Shown here: positions 36,782 to 48,709 of the stretch, piece after piece
Layout: the number at the start of each line of letters is the position of its first letter
How positions within the stretch are numbered: position 1 is the stretch's first letter
NCBI GenBank assembly: GCA_946807835.1
Contig: OX327705.1
Location: 13,298,501-13,362,500 of the forward strand
Length of the DNA: 64,000 nucleotides
Direction of reading: 5' to 3'
Source of the DNA: Ailanthus altissimus
Taxonomy: Eukaryota; Streptophyta; Magnoliopsida; Sapindales; Simaroubaceae
Translations under genes and position numbers: made by a program
Notes under the pieces: generated by a model
Databases searched by the model: none
Seen by the model: only the letters and a program-made list of their open reading frames with translations
Told to the model about the DNA's origin: nothing

Positions 36782-36901
36782 ACATGCACACTCTCAATAG
36801 GTTTAGGTTATGAAATGGGATAAACCGACACCCTAACAACACATTCTAACTTTTTCTATGTTTCGTGGAATCCATCTTTATTCTTTCTTAGTTTCAGGCT
36901 G

Positions 36902-37452
36902 AGATGCTCGACCTCGCAACCCGAGCTCAAAGAGTAGAAGATGATCTTGCTTAGTCTAGAGTTGAGACTCAACGGGCAAAGAGGATTGCTGAATAGAAGA
37001 GGAGAGTGGCGGATGAGGCTAGGGCCAAGATGGAGGAGATGATGATAGCCTATGCCAAGGTGGAGAGAAAGCTGTCAGAGTTTAAACACCAAAAGAAGCT
37101 GGTTGACTAAAAGATGACCAACTCTCTAATCATGGCGGGGACTCGTATCGTAGACTTGACATGCCACAACGAAGAACTTGAAACACAACTTGTGGTGGCT
37201 CTGCGAAAGAGAGAGCTGATTGAGCAAGACAGGAATTCCTTAGTAGATCAACTTGAATAGCAAAGGAATCACTGGTTCTTTGGTTACGATAAAGGCTTCA
37301 ACCGAGGGGCAACAAAAGGGTTTCTAAAGTTGATCAACCTCTTCGAGTAGCATTACCTAGAAATTGACCTCCAGTGGTTGTGGAACTTAGCCATTAGAGG
37401 CTCATACCATGAAGAGGAGACCCTTGGTACCCAGGATGCTAAAGAGGCATGA
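36902..37452 (+). pseudogene. Coiled-coil pseudo-ORF of unknown function
   Basis: One continuous frame starts MLDLATRAQRVEDDLA and continues in heptad-like charged sequence (RAKMEEMMIAYAKVERKLSE), then LRKRELIEQDRNSL and FFGYDKGFNRGATKGFLKL, about 180 codons. It is interrupted by five in-frame stops, four of them TAG at positions where Q would fit. The arrangement (long coiled coil, then an FxxGYxxG segment) resembles coiled-coil proteins found in plant retroelement neighbourhoods, but I cannot name a family. No frameshift is needed over this stretch. Confidence 0.5.
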
Positions 37453-37854
37453 GTGCCTTCTAGTGCTGGTACTAGAGATGCTGTTCTTGCCAATGCAACT
37501 ATTAGTGGTGATGGTGTTCCAGTTACAGTCGACTTGTTTTACAATAAAGCCGACTGTTATCTAATCGTAGTGCCGAATCGTTTACAACGATCAAGTAATA
37601 GCAGTGGGTCATAACTTGGTGAGCTTTTATTGTAAAACAAGGAGTTCCTCCACAGCCATAAGGTATCAAGATTAGTCTTTTGAGCTTCAATGATAACTAT
37701 GTGAACTTGATCCATAAACCGACTGCAACTGGAATACCACAACCACTAATAGTTGCATCAGCAAAAGCAGCATCGCTAACACCAGCACTAGAAGGTACTT
37801 ATGCCTTTTTAGTATCCCGGGCACCAGGGTTTCCTCTTCATGGTATGAGCCTGC
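37391..37854. repeat. Large imperfect inverted repeat
   Basis: The left arm (about 37391-37531) and right arm (about 37719-37854) are reverse complements with scattered mismatches; for example CTTCTAGTGCTGGTACTAG pairs with CTAACACCAGCACTAGAAG. The spacer holds a second inner inverted repeat (37533-37550 with 37623-37641). A further match, ACTGTTATCTAAT at about 37553, pairs with ATTAGATAACAGT at about 37868. Confidence 0.75.
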
Positions 37855-38390
37855 AATGACTTGGAGTTATTAGATAACAGTTAGCTTGGCGTGGAAGTAT
37901 GATAGTAGTCAGTAAAAACAAAGATAATAACCAGCCTTTCATTGTGATGAAAATTATTCTGCAAAGACGTGGGAGTTACAATAAAGAATGCCCCACCTGG
38001 ATGAGGCTCAACTAAGCAGTCGTCGGTAATAAGGTCGATGAGATACAAAGGCTGGCGGCCACTTCGAGGGATTATAAAAACAATGATGGCCGACTCAAAG
38101 CAATAATGTTGACTTAGCAGTTTGTAGCAGTTCTAAAATCACCGATAATGAACTGACTTGGAGGAACATGGTTGACCGAGCATATTGTCGTATCTTTAGG
38201 AGACCGACATGGTGTAATAATATTGAATAACATGCCATGGGTGCTATGAAAATACCACAATGATACCATGGAAAGGCCTTAGTCAAATGCTTTTCAATGG
38301 GGGCCATGGAAAAGGCCACTTTGACGTTGTAAAAATGTCATAGTCCTTGCCTTGCCAAGCCATCTTAATTATCCTCATGTCGAACCTGTA
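37855..38390. other. Unassigned sequence
   Basis: There is no convincing gene. It contains repeated CCATGG-rich phrases near 38238-38315, but I recognise no element or domain. Confidence 0.4.
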
Positions 38391-38512
38391 ATGGTGATAT
38401 GCCCTATGAGTGTCAAACTAATCATGGTAAAATGCCTCGTGGGTGTCAAGATAGTGACGGTAAAATGCTCTGTGAGCGTCAAACTTGTCACGGCAAAATG
38501 CCCCAGGGGGGA
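38391..38512 (+). repeat. 33-bp minisatellite, about 3.7 copies
   Basis: Units begin at 38391, 38424, 38457 and 38490 (ATGGTGATATGCC, ATGGTAAAATGCC, ACGGTAAAATGCT, ACGGCAAAATGCC). The frame 38352-38555 reads an 11-residue repeat (MVKCLVGVKIV, TVKCSVSVKLV). Nothing suggests it is expressed. Confidence 0.85.
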
Positions 38513-38569
38513 AGAATACCTTATGGCTTTAAAAGCTATAATGGAAACAATATGAATATGTAAAATAGA

Positions 38570-39935
38570 CATTGAACTCAGAAAAGTTCTAGGTTCAATG
38601 GATCCTATCCCATTGTATTATGATTATAAGCGGGGTAATTGCTCAAGCACAGTAGTCAAGAATACACTAGAAATCTAAACATATGGAGATCAAATACCAT
38701 GTATTTAAACAAAGCTTTATGGAAAGAGATATAATAGTATATAGAGTAGATCCTAAAGAAAATATAGCGAACACGCTCATTAATGCCTTAACTCCAAAGA
38801 GTGTTTAAGAAACATATGGAGACGATAGATATTAGATATCATTGTGAATAACACTAGAGTAAGTGAGAGTTGTTAGATATGGTGCTCTATGCCATTCTAA
38901 TTAACAATAATTATTTCTATAATAATCGTTAATTCATAATTATATGATAAGAAGTTTGTCACATTTACAGACATTGTAGATCTAAAGGAGTTTAGATCTA
39001 ATCCAAATGAGTTTGGGTCAGTGGTAAAAGTTAACAATTCTAAAAATTAGTTGCAAAGAGTTACAAATGGTACTAAAAAATGTCATTATTCAGTATGTTC
39101 TCAAAAATATTGTTCCTAATCCATGGTTACCGACAAGGGTTGATCGGTATATTTTTCGGATTAGTGTATCTCTATATCTAGATTGTTCATATGGTTAGTC
39201 TTAGCAGACTATGGGCTTAGCAGAAGTTTGTATAAGCAACAGGTATTCAGTGAGGACTGAATACTGAACAGACTTACAAAGACCTCTAATAAACATCTCA
39301 TAAAGTCGTCAATTGAGGGTTTTCTCAAATTAAGTAGTATTTGTTATCCTTTGACCTAAGCATCATGGTAGGTTTGTGAGTGATCCACCATTTTTTAGTT
39401 CTACGCATGTTAAAGACCTTTCATGGGCTTATTGTTGGGTGTCGCTGAGTATGGTCCGATGCTTATGGAGTCTCATGTGTATAGATATGGGATCTGTCAG
39501 CTTATATGGGTGAGTTGAATATCCTGATGCTCCGAGAATTGTATTTTAGGAAGTTTTTTGGCCAAAAACAAAAACTTTGGAAGAGATTTTTTCGTAAGGT
39601 TAAACAATATTGCAAAGGTTTTGCGGATATTGTTTTATAGAGATGCAAATTTGGAGATAAGTTTATGGTTAAACATATAGAGATTTAACAGTGATAATTT
39701 GTGTTTCTACTCTTCCAAGATATAGGTGATGGAGCAATTATATGAATATGGTTGACCTCAACCTTTATAGTTTAATGCTCCTTTCTGTAATATCTATAAT
39801 GTATGTATGGGTATTGTTCACAGACTAGCTAAAATATTTTATAAGACAAACGAATGTAAACCTATGGAGTTTTATAATATAAAGTGTACTCATTGAGTAT
39901 TAGGATAGGGATCCAACAGTTTGATCCGGGATGAT
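38570..39935 (+). mobile_element. Copia 3' end: RNase H remnant plus truncated LTR
   Basis: 38595-38870 is a broken copia RNase H tail (SMDPIPLYYD, a YGDQIP block, EHAH*CLNSKECL). The LTR starts at 38871 with TGTTAGATATGGTGC after a GTGAGAGT polypurine-like tract. It follows the long copia LTR family to about 39935 (GGATCCAACAGTTTGATCC), then stops. The 3' half of the LTR is missing where gypsy sequence begins. Confidence 0.75.
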
Positions 39936-40239
39936 TGTGTTCATTGCTCATTTTATCTAATGCATTCTTTGAATTGCCTCGGCCTAACTTTCTTTTTATA
40001 TAGCTTAACTATATGTTGTTAATAAGTGACTACATTGATGGCTACTGAGTCTTTTATCTCCTCGAGGAGGTCTATATTAGCAACTACAGAGCTAGTATTC
40101 ACAGCTTTATTAAAGTTGGTAACCCTATGTGTGGGCTCTCCGATGTCAGCTGGTATAACTGGCTAAGACACAAAGAATTGAGTAAATGGAGTTCTTCTGG
40201 TAGTAGTGTTATGTTTATTCCTATAGTACACTAGGTAGT

Positions 40240-40980
40240 TCATCTACCAAAGGCTCTTTACTGCTCTTGAGCTTCTTCTTCAAGATAGTCTCTTAATGAT
40301 CTTGTTGACAACTTTTACCTATCCATTGGATTGAGGGTAAGCTAGTAAGGCAAATCAGTTAGTGATTTTTAGATTCTTGTAATTTTTTTTAAACGTTTCA
40401 TTGTTGAGTTGAGTCCCATTATTAGTTACTATAGCGCATGGTAGGGCAAAATGATAGATTATAGCTTGATATACGAACTCAGTAATCTTCTTATCCATTA
40501 TTAGGGTTAGTGGTTCGACTTTCGCCTACTTAGTTGTATAATCCATAGCCACAGTAACATACTTAACTCTACCACTTCCAGCTGGCATAGGACTAATGAG
40601 GTCTGTAAGAGTTTTGGGGTGCTGCCTAGGTATCTTTATGAACCTTTGACACTTATCACATTCTTAAACAGATTTTTTGCATCTTGTTGAGCTAAAATAT
40701 CCTTGTCTTAGTGCATTGTAGGCTACGACTTTACCTCCTCCATGGCTTTTATACATCCCTTCATGCATCTTCCTGAGTACATACTCTCCACCAGTGGCAC
40801 GGGCATGCTGCCTATTGACATAGGAACCTCAAGTATGGCAAAGAGGCTTCTCTATTGTAAAGCACTTCATTAATCAGGTAGTATCCTGTTGCTTGGTAAA
40901 CTTTAGCTTCTTAGTTTGAGTTCTGTCTTCTAGAGTAACTCCGTCCTTCAAGTATTGAATGATAGGATCCATCGAATAGG
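40240..40980 (-). pseudogene. Tat integrase remnant
   Basis: The minus strand reads a zinc-finger Cys region near 40640 (KCQRFIK), then PMPAGSGRVKYVTVAMDYTT, which holds the first catalytic Asp. About 70 residues later VTNNGTQLNNET appears, where the second catalytic Asp has become Asn. Several stops interrupt it. Confidence 0.78.
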
Positions 40981-41019
40981 GCTCACTATCAACTGAGCAA
41001 ATCTCTATGGTTTTACAAC

Positions 41020-41370
41020 TCAGATATTAGACTCAGGTATAATCTCCAATAGTACAGTCTTAGACCGCTTCATAGTATTAGTGGAGACTAGTTTGGCTAG
41101 CAGGCCAACTCTGTAATTATCGTATCTCAGGATTTTCTTAACATAGATCTCCTCGAATGTACTATGTAGCTTCTGAGTCTTCTTTAGGTACGCTTGCATG
41201 TTTTCTTTCTTAGCTTGGTACTTATTTTTTACTTTGATAAGTTGTGAGTCGCCCTTGACTACTAGTAGCTGAGGTCCTAGATCCTTAGCCATTTTCATTC
41301 TTGCAATCATAGACTCATACTCTACCTCGTTGTTGAATGCCTTGAAGCCAAACTTTAGGGCATAACTCAC
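41020..41370 (-). pseudogene. Tat second (plant-type) RNase H domain
   Basis: A 116-aa open stretch holds FKAFNNEVEYESMIARMKMA with the catalytic Glu region, LLVVKGDSQLIKVKNKYQAK with the Asp, and a C-terminal NYRVGLLAKLVST, where the expected Ala-Asp-Ala is degraded. This extra RNase H between RT-RNase H and integrase is the diagnostic feature of Tat elements. Confidence 0.83.
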
Positions 41371-41648
41371 TCTTATCCCCTCAGGGCTGATTATTATGTC
41401 TTTAACCCTACTTCCTTAGAAGTTGAAAGCTCTATCCGTATGTACAACCTAAGAAACCACGGTCTGCTATTTGCTGAGCTTTTTTTTCTTTTCCATCTCT
41501 TCCTCCAAGCTTGGAGTAAGCTCGGCCACAAAATCTGTAATAGTCTATGCTTTTATGGAAGGCGCAGTTTGTAGGCGATATCAAACTTACTCATATCGTA
41601 AGACCACTTCATCAGTCACCCTAATATGTCCATCTTCTGGAGAATCTA

Positions 41649-42798
41649 TCATAGTGGCAGATTAGTCAATACTGTGATAGTATGGGCTTGAAAGAAGGGG
41701 CATAGCTTCCTTACTGCTATTACCAGACCTAGTGCATACTTCTCAGTAGGTTGGTACCTCTTCTTAACATTAACCAGACCTTTATTGATATAGTAGACTA
41801 GCCTCTGAACTCCCTCAACTTCCTCTTTTACTAGTACCAAACTGAGTGTGGTCTTAGACACAGCTAAGTATAGGAAGAGGATGTCATCAGGTCATAGACT
41901 AACGAGTAGGAAAGGCTCTTCTAAGTACTATTTTAGCTTCTTGAAAGCTTCTTTGCGCTCAAGAGTCTAGGTCATGTTCTTCCCATTCTTTATAACTTTG
42001 AAGAAGAGTTGGCAACGGTCAATAGCCTTAAAAATGAATCTGCTCAATGCAGTTATATGCCCTGCCAAACTCTACACATCCTTCATGGTCCTTGGAGTCT
42101 TTATCTCTCTTATGACTTTGATCTTCTCTGGGTTAGCTTTGATCCTTCTTTATTGTACGGTCAACCCTAAAAACTTGTTCTTAGTTACACCGAAAGTGCA
42201 CTTCTTTGAATTTAGTTTCATGTAATGTTTCCTCAACACCTCAAAAGTTCTTATAGGTCTGATAATGGTCAGTAGCAAGTGTAGACTTAGTGATCATGTC
42301 ATTAACATAGATCTCTATAGTCTTCCTAATTTAATCTTTAAAAGTTTGTTCACTAAGCATTAGTAAGTGGCCCTAGCACATTTCAGCCCAAAAAGCATCA
42401 CTTTTATAGCAATATAGACCTCAATTGGTGATGAAAATAGTCTCTTCCTCATTTCGCCACATATTTCAATTTGGTTGTAGCCTGAGAAGGCATCATGAAG
42501 CTAAGGAGATAATGCCCTAAGTTTAGTCAACCAGTTAATCTATTTAGGGCAGAGGAAAATTATCCTTAGGATATGATTCGTTGAGGTTAATGAAGTCTAC
42601 ACATATATGCCCCTTCCTATTTGCTTTTTTTACTAGCACAACATTCGAGACCTACTTAAGGTACTGCTCTTCTCGGATGAAGCCAACACTGAGTAGTCTA
42701 TCAACTCTAGCTTCAATAACCTTATTCCTCTCATGGTTGAAAGGTCTTCTTTTCTACTTGATTAGCTTGTGGTTAGGATTCACGATTCAGTCTATAGC
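41649..42798 (-). pseudogene. Tat reverse transcriptase and RT-linked RNase H remnant
   Basis: 42610-42560 reads VDFINLNESYPKDNFPLP. At about 42500 LSFMDAFSGYNQIEI is RT motif A, with KVMLFGLKCARA following. The connection segment near 42100 reads ANPEKIKVIREIKTPR and ITALSRFI. 41861-41649 is the RNase H start (VLVKEEVEGVQRLVYYINKG, RYQPTEKYALGLVIAVRKL, FQAHTITVLT). Numerous stops mean it is inactive. Confidence 0.83.
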
Positions 42799-42803
42799 AT
42801 GCC

Positions 42804-44925
42804 TATTTGAGTTAGTGCTCAAGTGCCATTCTAATTTTGTATAAATTTTATTTATATTTATACAATATGCATTTCTAAAATAGTTATTTTATAATATGGT
42901 ATTAATCGTGTTCTTTTTCATACAGTTTAAATTACACTAAGAATTAGTATTTCTAAGCGTTAGAACCTGGTATAAATTAGGACAAAGACCTAAGAATATT
43001 TATTGTAGTGACATAGTTGCAAAGAGTTGAAAATAGTGTTAATAAAATGTCATTATGTAGTATATTTTCCAAATTGGTTCCTGGTCATAGGTTTACTAAT
43101 ATGGGTCGATTGGTAAAACTGAAAAGACTAGTGTATTATGTATCTGAAATGTTTAAACGGTTAGTCTTAACAAACTATGTGCTTAGTGGAAGATCGTATG
43201 GTATGCAGGTGTTAAGTAGAGACTTGACACTTAATGGACTTATGTAGACATCTAATAGACATTCCATAAAACTGTTAATGGATAGTCTTCTCGAGTTGAG
43301 TAATATTTGTAGTCCTTTGACCTAAGCGCCATGATGGACTTATGAGTGATCGCCCATACTTAGATTTTACACACATCAAAAACCTTTTATAGTATGACCT
43401 CTAATTGTCATTAGGTATAATCTGATGCTCACGGAGTCCGATATGTATAGATATGCGATTTATTAGCTCATATGGTTAGGTTGTATATCCTGATACTTTG
43501 GGATTGTATTTCAAAAAGTCTTTTGGCCAAAAGTATTCACCCTGAAAAATGTTTCCATAAGAAAAAATATTATCTTAAAGGAGGTCGTAGATATTATTTA
43601 TTGAAATAAAAAATTGAAAATAAATTCATGGTCGAGCGAGAGACTTAACTTTATATATATCTATATCTTTACTCTTCTAGGATATAAGTGACAAAAAGAT
43701 TATACGACTATAGTTAATCTCAACTTGTTAGTTCTACACGTCGTTTTGTTATATCTGTAATATGTTTGTGGGATAGTGTTCACGAACTTATGAAAATGTT
43801 CCATAAGATAAAATTAGTGTGAACCTAGTAAGTCTCATAATATGAAGTGTACTCGTTGAGGACTATGGTAGTACACAAGATTGAAAAGTTCAATCCGAGA
43901 AAAATTTTGAATGAGTAGGATTTGGTTTTAATATCTCTTAGGGATGGCACATGTTGATTCTAAGTATTAAAATTTTATACATGTCAAAATATAATTAGAC
44001 ACCTAGTTAGTGTACCATAAAACTTCAGGCATATTTATTTAATCAACACTTTGACAAGTGTGGGACACTTTCATAAATGTTTTTAAATCATGCACACTTG
44101 TCACTTATTTATTTGTCAAATAAAATTACATGCATAAATGTTATACATTGAATTTGAATTGAAAAAATTCGGTGGATGTGTTTTGAAGATTAAAATATTT
44201 TTAACATGTGCTTCTTAAATAATTATTTGTCGGCACATTAGTCTTTGAACATTTTATCTTACGAAGACTTATGTTGCCAATATATTTTTTTCTAATAATC
44301 TTTTGTATTTTTTCAAAGACTAAATGAGAGACAAAGAAAAATATAAATGTATAATTTTTATATATTTTCAACAAGAGAATTGGTGAACTCTTGGCTTTTG
44401 TGTATTTAAAAAAATAAAATAAAATAAAATGAAAAAAATAAATGTATGAAGGTCTGTATCATTTACGTATGAGAAAATTGATAGAATGAGTAAGAGTAAT
44501 TTGTTTTTTCTTTTTTGCTCATTTGAAGTTTAGGCTAAATGTTAGAAAAGAGTTATCTCTTGGATAAAAAGATAAAAAAAATACTAACACACTTTAGAGA
44601 AACCAAAAAATCTACAAGTTTATTATAAAGTTACCATTCTAGAGCCAAAAGACTTACCTTGATTTTGGCGTAGAATTGTTCAAGAATAACATTTCATGTG
44701 AGCTCTATACTTGGGAATTGGAATAAATATAACAAATTGTAAAGTTACCCTCATCTTGGTAAGTAATTTCCAATTTGTTCATTTTTATATAATTGTTATA
44801 CATGTCTATGTATGATATACATGAGTTAAATGTATTGGTTGAGTGTAAATATTTTAAATATGCTTCCGCTGCATATTATATTTTTGAAATATATATTTAC
44901 ACTCATATTATCATACATATTTATA
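42804..44925 (+). mobile_element. Complete solo copia LTR inside the Tat pol
   Basis: It runs from TATTTGAGTTAGTGC (TG mutated to TA) to CATATTTATA, 2122 bp, with a perfect target duplication ATGCC at 42799-42803 and 44926-44930. Removing it and one duplicate leaves the Tat reading frame open across the site (protease-RT linker into the RT N-terminus). It belongs to the same long LTR family as 38871 and 46307. No PBS or internal region is present. Confidence 0.88.
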
Positions 44926-45523
44926 ATGCCAGCTTTAGATCAATGCCAGGCATGTCCTCGTGAAACCAAGTAAAAACATCTGCGTAATCTTTAAGGAAGG
45001 TAACTAGAGACCTTCTGACTTCCTCGGGCAGTGAAGAGCCTATCTCTTTAGTAGGCTCACCCATTTTTTCCTCATTCTTCTCCTTTGGGTCTAGTGTGGC
45101 TATCTGGTAGCTTGGTTTCACAATAGTGGCATATCAGTTGCTAGTTGATTACCTTTTACAGTAGCGACCTCCTTATTGATTGGGTCTTTCATGGCAAGGT
45201 GATACATAAAGATAACAGCTCGAATGGCCATCAAGAAAGGTAGAACCAAAATCACATTGTAGGCACTTGACTAGTCTACGACCAAGAAGTTGATCATATG
45301 AACAGCAGAGTTTAAAGTACTGCCAATGAAAAAAGAAGGGTGATGGATTCAAGCAACAACACATTATCCCCTGTGAATCCCACCAATGAAGTGTCAACAT
45401 GTGACAGCTTAGGGGACTAATCCCTTTTCTGTCCAGTGCATCTTTGTTTATTAACTCTATTGAGCTCCTTGTGTCTACCATCATACGGGTGACCTCACTA
45501 ATGCCTATCTTTAGTGTGATCAC
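44926..45523 (-). pseudogene. Tat protease and linker remnant
   Basis: 45523-45173 holds MITLKIGISEVTRMMVDTRS, where the retropepsin DTGS active site has become DTRS. 45121-44931 holds the linker with GSSLPEEVRRSLVTFLKDYA and DVFTWFHEDMPGID just before RT. The two are separated by a stop and frame change. Confidence 0.8.
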
Positions 45524-45859
45524 AAGGGCATCATCATAGGAAATACAACTCCTCGATAATCTTCCTCAGTGAACACAATTGAAGTATACAAGAGAATTGG
45601 CTAAAGAGGGCTAGGTGATTAACATATATTAGTATTCCCTCTACAATGTCCTCTCTAGTCTCGTAGTTCCTCATTTTCCTCTTAAAAATTCTTGCCTTAG
45701 CTTCGCCTTTTGAGTTTACACTTACTTTAGGGTCATTTTTTAATGTGGACCTCTCTAGAGCTCCTCATTCGCCTTCAGGTCTACTTCTCTGCTCAGTGCT
45801 TAACTTACATTGAGCATTTCTCACCTCTTTGAGAAACTCCTTCAGTAGACCAAATTTGT

Positions 45860-46300
45860 TCAAGACCTCAATCTACTCCCTTAAGTCAAAGCAGTCAGCA
45901 ATATTGTGGTCGTACTCCTTATGAAAATTATAGTACTTTCATTTATTCCTCCGATCTAGGCTATTCTTCATAGGTAAGGGCTTCTAGAGCTACCCCTTAT
46001 TTCGAATAGCAAAGAAATACTTGTCTCATGATGTGTTCAGTGGACTGTGGGACTAGAAATAGAGACCTTCAAACTCTACTGTGGAGTTGGCTAACTCAAG
46101 TTAGGTAGCTAGAGAGGTATCTTTCAGGGGAGCTGAGTGCACCATAGGGTGCGGCTTTCTTAGCGAGGACTAAGGCATTAGTACAAGCTTAGCTCTTCTA
46201 ATTCATTATTTGGGCCATGAACTGTCTCCTCTCTCCTTTTGCCTCTTCATGAAGGACTTCTCATTTATCTCAATTTGTTGGGACTTGTGCTTACATGTCA
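45860..46300 (-). pseudogene. Tat gag C-terminal remnant
   Basis: Near 45900-45950 the minus strand reads KYYNFHKEYDHNIADC, a Tat-type zinc-knuckle-like motif (first Cys replaced by Tyr). The rest is broken by stops and ends at the copia LTR. Confidence 0.6.
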
Positions 46301-46306
46301 TCCCAT

Positions 46307-48709
46307 TGTTGTATGAATATTTTCCGTTATGATATTTATACAGTATGTTTTTATTAAATTGCTAATTTTATTAGTTAAATGGTACAGTGCTTGTTGCATT
46401 ACAGATATTGTTACACTAGCCTAAAGGAGTTTAGACTAGTACTAAAGGTTAGCAATGCTGAGAATTATAATTACTAACATTAGCACTACTAGGAGTTAGT
46501 AGTGTATAAAAGTCAGCAAAATCTAAGAGTTAGGACCTTGTCTGTGACAGGACATAGACTCGAGAGTACATCAATAATAACATAGTTTCAATGAGTTACA
46601 ATAGGTGCTAAGAAATGATATTATACAAGTCTATTCTCAAATTATATGTTCTTAGTCTTGTTCATCGATGCGGGTCTGTTGGTAAAACCCTTTCTAATAG
46701 ACCAGTGTATACTATACCTTGATGGTTTAGATAGTTGTTCTTAGCTGACCATGGACTTACCGAAAGTTTGTATAGTATACAGATATTTAGTAAGAACTGA
46801 ATATTGAACAAGCTCATCGTAAACCCCGATAAAAATCCTATAAAGCCGTCAATAGTAGGTCTTCTTGAGTTAAGTAGTATACATGGTCCTTTGATCTGAG
46901 TACTATGGTGGACTTGTAAGTGATCCACCATACTTTGGTTCCACATATGTCATAAACCTTTCATGGTCTGAATGTTATGTGTCGTTGGGTATGATCCGAT
47001 GCTTATAGAGTCCAGTGTGCACAGATATAGAATCCATCAACTCACATGGCTGAGTTGTATATTCGGATGCTCTGAGACTATATCTCATAAAGACTTATGG
47101 CCATAAATAACAAAGCCGAAAAAAGAGCTTCCAATAGGGTCAAATAATATCACAAAGATATTTGCGTATATTGTTTATCGAGATACGTGTCTAGAGATAA
47201 ATTCACGGATGAGCACATGGAGATTTAACAGTGATAATTTATATCCCCGTTCCTCTAGGATATAAATGACGGAAAGATTATAAGTATGTGTGTTAACATC
47301 AACTTGTTATAGTTTACTGCACTGATTTGTAATATCCATAACGTGTGCATGGGGTATCGATCTCAGACTCACAGAATAATTCCATTTGAAGAATAGAACA
47401 TGGACCTAGGGAGTTTCGCAATATTAAGTGTACTCATTATGCACTAAGGCAGCGTACTGGATTGAATAATTTAATCCAGTAAATTCTAGCAGACCAAATA
47501 TTTGCTTCAGTTTCCCTCGGGCCGTACATGTGTCAAGACTTAAGAGTTAAGTACATCAATTAGTTAACAATATTTGTTGACCAATAAGATGTTAACACGT
47601 GGCGCATTGTAAGCTTATTATTGTTTGACTTAAAAATTACCAAAATGACCTTGCTTGTTGGACAAGCAAGATCATTATTTTATTCATTAAATTATTTATT
47701 GAATAAAATAATAATAATAATAATATGTGATATTATTTTTTAATAGAAATCAAACAATTATTATTTAAATCATTATTGACATGTGTTTCTATAATGCTTT
47801 AATATGATTAAATTATTTATTTTAATATTAATTAAAAGATGAAACATGTATGCATGGGTTTGCAGACATGATGGGACCATAGTGTGAAAAATAAGCAAAT
47901 GAAGAAATTATTTCTTCATTTACTTTACATCTCACGCCAAACACATATACACACATGCCCTTTTGTTTTAATTGATTATTGTAAACAATTGAAACACAAA
48001 CAAAAGGCATTTGAGACTATGCATAGTGGGGCCAATACGTGCAAAAGTGAATATGTTCTAATTTGCTCTAAATGGCTGAATATGTTCATCCATGTTTTTG
48101 TTTTCATTTTGTTTATTTTGAATAAACAAATGAAACAAAAAACAAATGAGTGTGGTCATGCCAAAAGTTGCCATGCCTATGGGCCATTTTTGTCCAATTA
48201 AGAGGGAAAATGAAACAACAAAATAAGTAGAGCAATTTTACTTAATTTTGGTTATGTGTGTTCAGCCAAGGAGAGATAAAGAGAGCGAGAAGCTTTGGTT
48301 TTTCCTAAAAGTTGGGTAAAGGTTCAAGAGTTGAACATCTCCTTCCTTTTCTCACTATGTAGTCCAATGTTTAGAGGTTAAGCATTTTTAATTAAAAGTT
48401 AAATAGGATCTAAGAACTACTATTCTAGCTTTCTCAAGCCTACCATGTTAGGGAACTAGAATTATGAACGGATTGCTTCATTGCGGTGTTCTGGTTCAAC
48501 AAAAGACTAAAGGCTTGTTAAGGTAATAAATTCACAATCCCTTTGTAATTTACATTTATGAGATACATTTGAAATTTATTGTGTTTATCATTAGGAAATT
48601 AGATTTCCGGCTCTTTCGCTGCGTACTATAATGTATGAGATACATTTGTAATGTATGTTTTAAATGATAGATACAATACCCATATATATACAACCTAAGT
48701 TTATTAACA
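46307..48709 (+). mobile_element. Copia LTR (solo) inside the Tat gag
   Basis: It runs from TGTTGTATGAATA to TTTATTAACA, 2403 bp, collinear with the other long copia LTRs (for example 46440-47480 versus 28500-29100). It ends shortly after GGAAATTAGATTTCCGGCTC. Flanks CCCAT and CTCAC match at only 3 of 5 bases, so the duplication has decayed or the ends are off by a few bases. Tat gag resumes on both sides. Confidence 0.78.

Larger units (their letters stand above)
30005..36838 (+). repeat. Copia LTR with inverted terminal segments, nested
   Basis: The middle (30182-30353 and 31809-34085) follows the plus orientation of the long copia LTR family, and the LTR ends CCGACACCCTAACA at 36838. Bases 30005 to about 30180 are not the normal LTR start. 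They are an inverted copy of the LTR 3' end, as the match to the reverse complement of 33990-34085 plus 36787-36838 shows. The net length without two solo LTRs is about 2.67 kb. No target duplication is visible (CCATT versus ACACA). The LTR also holds an internal duplication near 33120-33440. Confidence 0.7.

Noticed and set aside
36902..38560. A new mobile system formed by coiled-coil ORF, inverted repeat and minisatellite
   Set aside because: No shared boundaries, terminal repeats or duplications tie the three together; they are reported separately.
47884..48201. 105-residue ORF
   Set aside because: It is inside a copia LTR with low-complexity composition and no domain.
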